A DNA stretch of 64,000 nt from Blautia sp. An81 (GTDB lineage: Bacteria; Bacillota; Clostridia; Lachnospirales; Lachnospiraceae), in contig NZ_NFHH01000007.1 in assembly GCF_002161285.1 (NCBI RefSeq), positions 1 through 64,000 on the forward strand, read 5' to 3'. Shown here one piece after another: positions 1 to 7,633 of this stretch. The notes under the pieces are model-generated. The model was given only the letters and a program-made list of their open reading frames with translations. It was not told the DNA's origin and ran no database searches. Each line of letters opens with the position of its first letter. Within the stretch, counting starts at the first letter, position 1. A program made the position numbers and the translations under genes.

Positions 1-124
1 GTTTAGCTAATTATAGCAGAAAACAGGAGATTCCGCTTAAAAATTTCCTGCAAAATCTGTAAAAAATAAAGTGTGATGGAATTTACCTCTTCACTGGAAT
101 TTAAAATTTCAATTTAGCAAATTT

Positions 125-976
125 TTATAATTCAAAACTTTCTATACCCAGCAATTTTTCAATTCCCCAGGCCACCCCGGCTCTGTCATTGGAAGGCGCG
201 ATCCAGTCTGCTGCCCTCTTACACTCCGGAGAGGCGTTCTCCATAGCAATCCCTATCCGGGCATAAGCAAGGAGCTCTTTATCATTGTCCCCGTCGCCAA
301 AAGCCGCCAGGCCTTCTCTGTTTAAGCCCAGATATTCCAGCAGGAAACGGATTCCTGCATCCTTTCCCGAATCTCTGTGAGAAATCTCCAAAAGCTGAGG
401 GACCGAAGAAGTAATATACACATCTTTTACATTTTCCTGAAGAGTTTTCCACAAATCCCTCTTCTTTTCCTCACTTTTCACCACAATGTCCAAACAGTCC
501 AGCTTATCCTGGTTTTCCCTGATAAAGGTTTCCATATCTGCCACAGGCTCCCTGGTACTCTGGATATATGGAATAGCTCTTTCACTGGCCCCAAAGCTTA
601 CCGGGTCCTCCACATACTCTTTCTGAGCATAGGGCTTTCCCTTAATAAAAGCCTCAAAAACTACCTCTTCCTTCTCTGCACAGACCAGAATCTCGTTTAC
701 GGAATCACCGGAAAGCCTGGACTGTTTCAGACATTTTCTGTCAGAAAGCCTGTACACTGCAGCTCCGTTAGATGTGATCCCATATTGGATACCTTCAATT
801 TCCAGAATGTCCTTTGGCAGAGAATCCAGGGACCTGCCACTGGCCGCCACTACCTGTATTCCTGCATCCAGAGCCTTCTTTATAGCCTCCCGATTTCTTC
901 TGCCAAGTCTCCCCTGAGGGTTTAAAGTTGTTCCATCTAAGTCTAAAGCAATACATGTAATCTCCACTTGTTCCAC
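125..976 (-). CDS. Cof-type HAD-superfamily hydrolase
   Basis: A 283-residue cytosolic HAD phosphatase, probably acting on a small phosphorylated metabolite; the substrate cannot be told. Motif I DLDGT lies at residues 12-16 (nucleophile Asp12, acid/base Asp14), motif II is the Ser of VAASGRS, and motif IV is GDGDND near 227-232. The long cap insert between motifs II and IV is typical of Cof/YbiV-type proteins. The reading frame stays open upstream to 1078, but a GTG at 976 preceded by AGGAGA at good spacing, just after the stop of the upstream gene, is the better start. It is the last gene of the helicase operon and may simply be co-transcribed. Family assignment is firm; function is generic. 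Confidence 0.9.
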   Translation of the reverse strand: MEQVEITCIALDLDGTTLNPQGRLGRRNREAIKKALDAGIQVVAASGRSLDSLPKDILEIEGIQYGITSNGAAVYRLSDRKCLKQSRLSGDSVNEILVCAEKEEVVFEAFIKGKPYAQKEYVEDPVSFGASERAIPYIQSTREPVADMETFIRENQDKLDCLDIVVKSEEKKRDLWKTLQENVKDVYITSSVPQLLEISHRDSGKDAGIRFLLEYLGLNREGLAAFGDGDNDKELLAYARIGIAMENASPECKRAADWIAPSNDRAGVAWGIEKLLGIESFEL

Positions 977-987
977 CTCTTCTCCTG

Positions 988-1365
988 TCAGATTCCTCTC
1001 TTTTGAAATTCTTCCCGAAAGGCTTCTGCTTCCTCCAGAGTATTTTTCCATTGATATCGTTTTAAATCTACTTTCCACCCTTTTTCTGTCAGTCTGACCT
1101 CCACCCCCTCCTGCTCCAGAAGAAGTTTCTGCATATCAAAAGTCTCAAAGGCCGCCGCTCCTGACAGAATCCCCTGGGCGTTTACCACCTTATATGCGGG
1201 AATATCCTCCCCCATGAGATTTCTCCCCAGGCCATATCCCACCTGCCGGGAATTTCCCGGTTTTCCGCAGAGCAGGGCAATCTGTCCGTAAGTGGCTACT
1301 TTCCCCTGAGGAATGCTTTTTAATACCAGGGCTCCCCTTTTATAAAAATCCATTTTACTTTCCAT
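988..1365 (-). CDS. alkyltransferase-like protein (MGMT fold, no acceptor Cys)
   Basis: A 125-residue protein with the C-terminal DNA-binding fold of O6-alkylguanine-DNA alkyltransferase: YGQIA helix, RQVGYGL (recognition helix and arginine finger) and the active-site segment. The invariant PCHRV is replaced by PAYKV at residues 56-60, so the alkyl-accepting Cys is Ala57 and it cannot be a suicide methyltransferase. Known alkyltransferase-like (ATL) proteins bind alkylated bases and hand them to nucleotide excision repair. The ATG at 1365 is chosen because AGGTGAG precedes it; a GTG at 1374 and an ATG at 1353 are alternatives. It overlaps the end of the UvrD-like gene and is followed within 12 nt by the HAD gene, so all are one operon. 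Confidence 0.85.
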   Translation of the reverse strand: MESKMDFYKRGALVLKSIPQGKVATYGQIALLCGKPGNSRQVGYGLGRNLMGEDIPAYKVVNAQGILSGAAAFETFDMQKLLLEQEGVEVRLTEKGWKVDLKRYQWKNTLEEAEAFREEFQKRGI

Positions 1366-3536
1366 GAGTCTCACCTGTCTCCTGAGAAAGGAACTCTATC
1401 TCTCCCAGAGCTTTCAAAAACTGTTTCCGTCCATAGCCAGGGAATTCCACCTCTACAGTCAGTTCATTTTGAGAGAGCAGTATTCCCTCCCCATACTTTC
1501 TGTGACGGACCCTTGGGCCAGGTACCACATTCCCAGTTTCCCTTTCATCTGGTTTCTCCGAAAGTTCTTCTCTTCTGCCCTCTGGCTCAGCATCTGTATT
1601 CCTCTTGTCTGGAGCCAATTCCTTTTCTGCTTCTTTCTTCTTCCGCAGTTCTTCCCGGACTTCTCTTCCCAGTTTTCGGAGATTTTCTTCCCCTCTTTCC
1701 CTCCTGACGTCTTCCTCCCAGTCCAGAAGCTCCGGAGGGATGCCCAGAAGATACCGGCTTCCTTCTCCGAAAACTCCCGGCTCTCTTGGGTTGACATAAT
1801 AAGAAAGTTCCAGCTCCTCTTTTGCCCTTGTCATGCCTACAAAAAACAGCCGCCGCTCCTCTTCCTCCTGCTCCATAGTTTTACAGCGAAGAGGAATCAG
1901 CCCCTGATTCACACCGATCAGATATACCCGGTGAAACTCCAGTCCCTTTGAGGCGTGGAGGGTCATCAGCCGGACGCCCTTTAAAGATTCTTCTCTCCCC
2001 CATGATTTCTCCAAGGTCCATGCCATAGAGGGCCCCATCATTTAAAAAAGCTCTGGTCCCTTCCCAGAGAGACAATTCTTTTTTCTCACAGTACACTCTC
2101 AGCCATTCCAGAAGTTTCCCTGCCTGTTCTTCTCTTTCCTTATAGCCAGCCGAAGTGGGACCAAAGGCTTCTCCAAGACCGAAATAATCAAAGATTTCCC
2201 TCCACTTGGGAATCTTTGTCTGGCTGGAAGACCAGGCCTGAAAGCTTTTCATCTGCTCATATAAAAAACTCTTCCCTTTTCCCTCCTCCAGAAGGTCCCG
2301 GACTTTCTTTTTCGTAAGCTTCTCCCCGAATCCCGGATTCAGCAGCACCTCTTCCCCTGTCTGCCGGTCTCTGGGATTTACAGAAAACCGAAGGATTTTC
2401 ACCACCCAGTCCAGGGCAGGAATATCCTTTACCGTCTGTTTTACCGAAATCTGATAAGGAATTCCCCTCTTTTCAAAAACCTTCTCCAGAAGCTCCCCCT
2501 GCCTCTGAAGACGGTAAAGGATTGCGGTATCCTCATAGCTCTCTCCTGTTTTATGTAAACTTTCAATCTGTTCCGCCAGATATTCTGCCTCTGTAAAAGG
2601 GTCATACTGCCGTTTTACCTTAATAAGCTTTCCCTCTTCCCGGCAGCCCTGGATCCTGGTTCCAAACTGCCGGAAATGGTTAGCCGCTTCCAGAATCCTT
2701 GCGTTAGAACGGTAATTTACCGGCAGGGAAAGTTCTTTTGCCGAAAACCTCCTTTTCAGGGCAAAAAAGGTACTGTCGCTGGAGCCTCTCCAGCTGTAGA
2801 TTACCTGGTTTGGGTCCCCCACGGCAAAAAGCCTGGTCTCCTCTCCCACCAGAGCTTCCAGAAATTCCAGCTGGAGGTTATCGCTGTCCTGGATTTCATC
2901 TGCGATCACCCAGGCGGGGTGAAAACCTTCCTCTTTTATCAGCTCGGTGCTTACCAGAAGCAAGTCCGAAAAGCTCATTTTGTTCTCCCGCTGTTTCTCC
3001 TGTTTCAGCAGAGGGTACAGCCGGAACAGGTCGTCCCCATACCTGGAAGCTTCTCTTCCTTCCAGATAAGCCTTGTATTCCTGCTCCAGGCGCTTTTTCA
3101 GCCGGTTCTTATATTTGATATTCAATTTTTCTTCTTTAATGATCCTCTGGGCCAGCTCTGTTTCTTCTTCAGGTTCCATTACAGAGAAGTCCCTGTCCCA
3201 GCCGGCTTTTTCCACAGGGAGCTTTTCTTTTAAAAGCCTCAGGCCCACGCTGTGAAAGGTTCCGAACCCGGCTCTCTGCTTCGGAGAAAGTTCTGGCCCT
3301 CTGAGCAAAAGGCGGCTGAGGATCTCCTGGGCTGCCTTGTTAGTAAAAGTCAGCACCAGCATATCTTCCAGAGGCACTTTTTTCTCTAAATAAAGATACA
3401 AAACCTTTGCAATGAGCACCGTGGTCTTCCCGCTGCCTACATTGGCATTTACCACACAGGCCGGACTGTCATCCAGCACTGCCTCCTTTTGGTATTCATT
3501 AAGTTTTTCCCAGTCCTTATTCTCCCTTGTCTCCAT
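1355..3536 (-). pseudogene. UvrD/PcrA-like superfamily 1 helicase, split by a +1 frameshift
   Basis: Two overlapping frames together make one roughly 726-residue UvrD-type 3'-5' helicase. The N-terminal part (start ATG 3536) has the Q motif LNEYQKEAV at 12-20, Walker A NVGSGKTT at 32-39, the DEIQD box and GDPNQVIYSWRG. The C-terminal part (stop 1355) has LHASKGLEF, FFVGMTRAKEEL and a terminal PcrA-like Tudor segment (VRHRKYGEGIL). The frames join at a run of five C on the plus strand (1997-2001): removing one base restores I-M-G-R-E-E-S-L-K. Without the repair the first product stops before motifs V-VI and should be dead. The start overlaps the mrfA-like 3' end by 20 nt. It may be a true mutation or a sequencing/assembly error. 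Confidence 0.85.
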
Positions 3537-6165
3537 ATTTTCTGCGCAGCCTTCCTTTTATCTTTTCTGCATTTTCCCGGTCTTCCTCTGCCCGGACTTC
3601 TATTTTCATATCAGAGGGGCACACCGCATGCCATCTCAGGGTGTTCTCCAGTTCCCTGAGATTCTCTCCTTCCAGAAGCCAGTCCCGGTAAAATCCATTT
3701 TTCACCGTAAGTACCAGAGTATGGTCCTCCACTCCTACCTCCTGGATAGTTTTTAAAAAGTCTCCCCCCTTCTCTCCGTTTTCTTTCACGCTCTGGCAGA
3801 ACTCCTGCCACTGTATAGGAAGAGTAAAAAACGAATATTCCTTTTCCATTACCGGCCTGGCCTCTTGTTCCGGCACTTTTACTTGTTCCGGAGGAAGGCT
3901 TTCCTCCAGGAGATTTTCCAGGCCCCACAGAACCATGGCTTTATCCAGGGTATAATCTCCCACGCAGGCGGGGCAGCCATCCTCGCAGGAACATCCCTTT
4001 ACCATATGAATGGCCTTTTCCAGGATTTCAGGTACCAGATCATAAATTTTTTCCGAGTATCCCAGTCCCCCCTCATACCGGTCATAGATAAAGAGGGACA
4101 CCTTTTCTTCCTGGAAAATATCCGGTATTCTGGCATTGTTGGAAATCACTGTATCAATATCTGAACTTTCTGTCATAGTCACCATCATGGCAGCATTCTT
4201 TACCGCAAAGGCCAGTCCCTCAAAATGGTTATTCAGCATCAGCTCCCCACTTTTCGCAGGCACCAGCAGATTTCGATAAACTCTTGTGACATTCTCCGGA
4301 ATATGGATCCAGGTACTCTCCGTATCATAATCCTTCCGCAAAGGCCTTAGGAGGCTTACATAGCCCAGATTCTGATGATTATGGAACTGGAGCTTCTTGT
4401 ACATGGAGATGACTTCCTCCACGTTAATATCCCCAAAATGGATCCTGCACCTTCCCAGCTCTTCCTCTCTGAAAGTCTGAAGGATCCTGGTCTCCTGGGT
4501 CCCTGAGGGTACCGTGTAATAATTTCCGGAAAAGGGAACTCCATAGGCGGTCCTGGACTCCAGATCCAGCTTCAGCACCTCATACAGCTCCCCTTCATGG
4601 ATATATACCGCTCCCGGGTAAAGCTCATGGAAAGCCTGGGTTTCATCCATCTGAGTAATCTCCCGGTTTTCCTTTTCAAGAAGCAGCTTATATCTGGACT
4701 TGTCCATATTCCGCAGACTGTAGTCCCCTGCTGGAAATACCTCTCCCGCCCAGGCAAAACGTCCAGCCATACTCTCCACTTCTCCTGCATTTAAAAGCAC
4801 CGGGATAATCTCCCCCAGATCCGGAAAAAGGCCCGCATCATCTAAAGACAGGGGCATCTCCGCCGCAGCCGCCCGGATATGGGCCAGTTCAATGAGAAGA
4901 TTGTCCGGGTCCACAATAGCATTTTCGCTGCTTTTGGAAAACAGCCACTCCGGGTCCAGAGCAATATACTGGTCAAAAGGCTGATTTTCCAGGATAAGAT
5001 AGTTTACGCATTTTTCCCCGTTTCTTCCGGCTCTTCCCGTCTGCTGCCAGAATGAAGCCCGTGTTCCCGGATACCCTGCCAGTACCGTACAGTCCAGACT
5101 GCCAATATCAATCCCCAGTTCCAGGGCATTGGTAGATACCAGGCCGGCCAGTTCTCCTGTGATCATTTTCTCCTCAATGCTCTTCCTCTCCACAGGGGTA
5201 TATCCCCCTCTGTACCCGGCAATTTTCCTGGAAATCCCGTTTTCCTCCATTTTATCTCTGGCTTCCTTCAGGATAACCTCCACATTTCTCCTGGATTTTC
5301 CAAACACAATAAAATGATGATTCCCTGCTGCCAGAGCCGGTACCAACTCCGCTGCCAGCCAGGAGGCCGGCCTTCTGCCGTAAATCTTATCATTCTTTCC
5401 CTTAATTTCCGGTGGAAGGAGCAGCCGGTATTCTTTTTCTGGAGCGGCTGACCCGTCCTTATCCACCAGAACAAATTTTTCCCCGCAGATCCTCTCCGCC
5501 AACTCTGCGGGATTGGCAATGGTGGCCGAACTGCACAGGAATTGAGGTTTTGATCCGTAGTAGCCGCAGACACGCTTCATCCGCCGGAAAATATTGGCCA
5601 GATGAGCCCCGAAAGCACCCCGGTAGGTGTGGAGTTCATCAGTGACCACATATTTCAGATTGGAGAAAATAAAGTCGAACCCATAGCTGCTGTGATTTGG
5701 AAGAAAAGCAGAATTCAGCATTTCCGGATTGGTCAGGATAATGTTGGCACTTTTCCGTATCCTGCTCCGTTCCGCCTGCATAGTATCTCCATCATAAACC
5801 CCAGCGTTGATCCGTCCATTTCCGAAATATTCCAGAACAGGCTGCAACGCCCGGTACTGGTCGCTGGCAAGGGCTTTGGTAGGATAGACAAAAACTGCTC
5901 TGGTCAGAGGATTCTTTAAAATCTCCTGGAGTACCGGCAAAAGAAAGCTGAGGGTCTTCCCACTGGCCGTGGAAGTGGTGATCACCACGTTCTTTCCCTC
6001 CCGGGCCCTCTCAAACATTTCTGCCTGATGGCTGTACAGGCTGGGAATTCCTTCCAGTTTCAGAAACTCCCGGATATCCGGATGGAGAGAAGATGGAAAC
6101 TCCTGAAAAACTGCCTTTCGCTCTGGCACGGTCTTCTGATAAACGGTAAAGTTTTCTATATTCAT
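3517..6165 (-). CDS. MrfA/YprA-like DEXH helicase with DUF1998 domain
   Basis: An 882-residue superfamily 2 helicase. Walker A TASGKT is at residues 66-71, the DEXH box reads DELH at 176-179, and the helicase-C core contains STNALELGIDIG and QTGRAGR. The C-terminal DUF1998 region carries a four-Cys metal site (Cys725, 727, 731, 734 in CSCEDGCPAC), as in B. subtilis MrfA, where these cysteines bind zinc and the protein acts in mitomycin C repair with MrfB. About 100 further residues follow. The start at 6165 is preceded by AAGGAGGACGC; the frame is open to 6261 but without a comparable RBS. It heads an operon with the UvrD-like helicase, ATL and HAD genes. No MrfB-like exonuclease is adjacent. 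Family is firm; the repair role is inferred by homology. Confidence 0.9.
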   Translation of the reverse strand: MNIENFTVYQKTVPERKAVFQEFPSSLHPDIREFLKLEGIPSLYSHQAEMFERAREGKNVVITTSTASGKTLSFLLPVLQEILKNPLTRAVFVYPTKALASDQYRALQPVLEYFGNGRINAGVYDGDTMQAERSRIRKSANIILTNPEMLNSAFLPNHSSYGFDFIFSNLKYVVTDELHTYRGAFGAHLANIFRRMKRVCGYYGSKPQFLCSSATIANPAELAERICGEKFVLVDKDGSAAPEKEYRLLLPPEIKGKNDKIYGRRPASWLAAELVPALAAGNHHFIVFGKSRRNVEVILKEARDKMEENGISRKIAGYRGGYTPVERKSIEEKMITGELAGLVSTNALELGIDIGSLDCTVLAGYPGTRASFWQQTGRAGRNGEKCVNYLILENQPFDQYIALDPEWLFSKSSENAIVDPDNLLIELAHIRAAAAEMPLSLDDAGLFPDLGEIIPVLLNAGEVESMAGRFAWAGEVFPAGDYSLRNMDKSRYKLLLEKENREITQMDETQAFHELYPGAVYIHEGELYEVLKLDLESRTAYGVPFSGNYYTVPSGTQETRILQTFREEELGRCRIHFGDINVEEVISMYKKLQFHNHQNLGYVSLLRPLRKDYDTESTWIHIPENVTRVYRNLLVPAKSGELMLNNHFEGLAFAVKNAAMMVTMTESSDIDTVISNNARIPDIFQEEKVSLFIYDRYEGGLGYSEKIYDLVPEILEKAIHMVKGCSCEDGCPACVGDYTLDKAMVLWGLENLLEESLPPEQVKVPEQEARPVMEKEYSFFTLPIQWQEFCQSVKENGEKGGDFLKTIQEVGVEDHTLVLTVKNGFYRDWLLEGENLRELENTLRWHAVCPSDMKIEVRAEEDRENAEKIKGRLRRKYGDKGE

Positions 6166-6231
6166 ATGCGTCCTCCTTCTCTCCTGGTAAACTTCCGATG
6201 TTTTGCTCACAAATTTACTTATATAAAATTC

Positions 6232-6260
6232 AGTATATCGAAAATCCCTTTCTCTGTCCA
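6232..6260 (-). promoter_or_regulatory. sigma70-type promoter of the helicase operon
   Basis: On the minus strand TGGACA (6255-6260) and TATACT (6232-6237) are separated by 17 bp, about 65 bp upstream of the ATG at 6165. It faces away from the padR promoter, making this a divergent control region. Confidence 0.6.
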
Positions 6261-6315
6261 TACAGGAAAAAGCCGGAGAAAGCAGCTGCTCAGATCAGAA
6301 AAGTTCCATTTTCAG

Positions 6316-6344
6316 TTGACATCTATATATCCCAGTGCTATATT
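6316..6344 (+). promoter_or_regulatory. padR operon promoter
   Basis: TTGACA (6316-6321) and TATATT (6339-6344) with exactly 17 bp between them and a TGC extension before the -10. Transcription should start near 6351, just before the palindromes at 6355-6378. Confidence 0.75.
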
Positions 6345-6354
6345 AAAATTATAA

Positions 6355-6378
6355 TATCGCAGTGCGATACATCGCACT
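6355..6378 (+). promoter_or_regulatory. two overlapping palindromes, probable PadR operator
   Basis: TATCGCA-G-TGCGATA (6355-6369) and AGTGCGAT-AC-ATCGCACT (6361-6378) are each perfect inverted repeats and share one half-site. They sit at about +5 to +28 of the predicted transcript, directly before a padR gene, which fits autorepression by a dimeric winged-helix regulator. The assignment to PadR is inference from position. Confidence 0.6.
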
Positions 6379-6413
6379 AAAAACTATTTATCTAATCTCC
6401 GAGGTGACCCTAT

Positions 6414-6743
6414 ATGAATACACATATCAAAAAAGTCTATGTACCTATGACCGAGACCGGGTTTTATATCCTGCTATGTCTTCTGGAAGAATCTCATGGA
6501 TACGGCATTGTCCAGAAGGTAGAGTCTCTGACCCACGGAGAAATACGTTTAAGTCCCGGAACCCTTTACGGCAGTCTCTCCAAAATGGAAAAAGACGGCC
6601 TGATCCAATTCATACGGGAGGAAGAGAAACGGAAGATCTACAAGATTACAGATTTAGGAAGACAGGTCCTGGACCTGGAAATGAAACGGATAGAACGGCT
6701 GTATCAGAATATGATGGAGGTGCGTGAAAATGAAAGATCGTAA
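6414..6743 (+). CDS. PadR-family transcriptional regulator
   Basis: A 109-residue winged-helix repressor of the short PadR type. Residues 14-90 hold the diagnostic pattern: FYILLCLLEESHGYGI (helix 1-2), LSPGTLYGSLSKMEKDGLI (recognition helix) and the wing EEEKRKIYKITDLGR. A short dimerisation helix ends the protein. GAGGTGA stands 6 nt before the ATG. Its 3' end overlaps the start of the DUF2812 gene, the usual arrangement in which the regulator controls the membrane protein encoded with it. The palindromes at 6355-6378 are the likely operator. The inducing signal is unknown; many PadR/DUF2812 pairs respond to membrane-active or toxic small molecules, but nothing here shows that. Confidence 0.93.
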   Translation: MNTHIKKVYVPMTETGFYILLCLLEESHGYGIVQKVESLTHGEIRLSPGTLYGSLSKMEKDGLIQFIREEEKRKIYKITDLGRQVLDLEMKRIERLYQNMMEVRENERS

Positions 6744-7278
6744 AATAAAATTCCGGTATTTTACTATTATGGAATGGGAAAAAGAGCAGGACTTCCTCCG
6801 CCAGGAGGGATTAAAAGGCTGGCGTTTTACAAAAGCCACATTACTGGGGATCTATCACTTTGAGAAATGCGAGCCGGAAGACGTGGTTTATCAGTTGGAC
6901 TATAATCCTGACGGAATTGCTCACAAAGAACAATATGTCCAGATGTTCCAGGACTGCGGCTGGGAATATATCCAGGATTATTTCGGCTACAGCTATTTCC
7001 GGAAGCCGGCTTCTGAAATGGCCGGGAATGAAGAAATCTTCTGTGATGACGAATCCAGGCTGGAGATGGTAAAGCGGATTTTTCTCAGCCGTATGGTTCC
7101 CCTTATAGCCATTTTCTTTTTGCTGATTATTCCCAACCTGTATACCCAAAGTACGAATCATTCCTTAGCAGGGTATGCGCTGAACTGGGGATTCTGGATA
7201 CTTTTTATCCTGTATCTCTTTCTTTTTCTGGTACTTGGCCGTCAGTTTTGGAAATACTGGAAAAAACTGAGCAGATAA
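6730..7278 (+). CDS. DUF2812 domain membrane protein
   Basis: A 182-residue protein. The N-terminal ~110 residues are the soluble DUF2812 domain (start KIKFRYFTIMEWEKEQDFL, then GWRF, YQLDYNP, CGWEYIQDYFGYSYFRK). Two hydrophobic segments follow (about residues 118-135 and 155-175), so the domain is probably anchored in the cytoplasmic membrane. GGAGG at 6716-6720 fits the ATG at 6730 better than the GTG at 6724. It overlaps the padR gene end by 14 nt and is surely co-transcribed. DUF2812 proteins are regularly encoded next to PadR regulators in Firmicutes; their biochemical role is not known. Confidence 0.88.
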   Translation: MKDRKIKFRYFTIMEWEKEQDFLRQEGLKGWRFTKATLLGIYHFEKCEPEDVVYQLDYNPDGIAHKEQYVQMFQDCGWEYIQDYFGYSYFRKPASEMAGNEEIFCDDESRLEMVKRIFLSRMVPLIAIFFLLIIPNLYTQSTNHSLAGYALNWGFWILFILYLFLFLVLGRQFWKYWKKLSR

Positions 7279-7366
7279 GATTTCCCTCCTGTCCAGTTTC
7301 TGCTTTTATCTTTACCGGCAGCAAAAGGCTGGATTTTATTAAAATTTTCATTAAGGAGGACTATCG

Positions 7367-7543
7367 ATGGATCGTTTTAAGAAAGTGTACCGGCAAGGCA
7401 CTATTGAAGTGGTTGAAATCTGGGTCGATACCGAGACAGGTGTCAATTATCTGTTTCACCGGAATGGGAATGCGTCAGGTTTAACACCATTGCTTGACAA
7501 AGATGGCAAACCTGTTGTATCATCTGAGCTTTCTCATAAGTAG
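7367..7543 (+). CDS. DUF6440-family small protein
   Basis: A 58-residue protein that starts MDRFKKVYRQG, has the core WVDTETGVNYLFHRNGNASG and then LTPLLDKDGKPVV. That VDxETGVxYLF...GLTPLLDxDGKP pattern is characteristic of the small DUF6440 family of Firmicutes, function unknown. AAGGAGGA lies 6 nt before the ATG. It follows the DUF2812 gene by 88 nt and ends before the terminator at 7583, so it is probably the third gene of the padR operon. No membrane segment is visible. I assign the family from memory of its motif. Confidence 0.8.
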   Translation: MDRFKKVYRQGTIEVVEIWVDTETGVNYLFHRNGNASGLTPLLDKDGKPVVSSELSHK

Positions 7544-7582
7544 GTGCAAGGCCTAGAGCTCACCTCGATATCGTAGAAAAAC

Positions 7583-7624
7583 CGGACAGAAAAGGCAGCC
7601 GTCTGGCCCTTTCTGTCCGATTTT
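7583..7624. terminator. bidirectional intrinsic terminator
   Basis: Arms CGGACAGAAAAGG (7583-7595) and CCCTTTCTGTCCG (7607-7619), one mismatch, with a T-rich tail on the plus side. It separates the padR operon from the convergent gene ending at 7634. Confidence 0.8.
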
Positions 7625-7633
7625 AATTTCTCT

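Noticed and set aside
1-124. Possible gene or RNA at the left edge
   Set aside because: Only AT-rich spacer is visible downstream of the HAD gene; no ORF, hairpin or promoter I can support.
1997-2001. Programmed ribosomal frameshift in the UvrD-like gene
   Set aside because: A +1 skip in GGGGG without a slippery stop context or stimulator is not a known programmed site; mutation or error is simpler.
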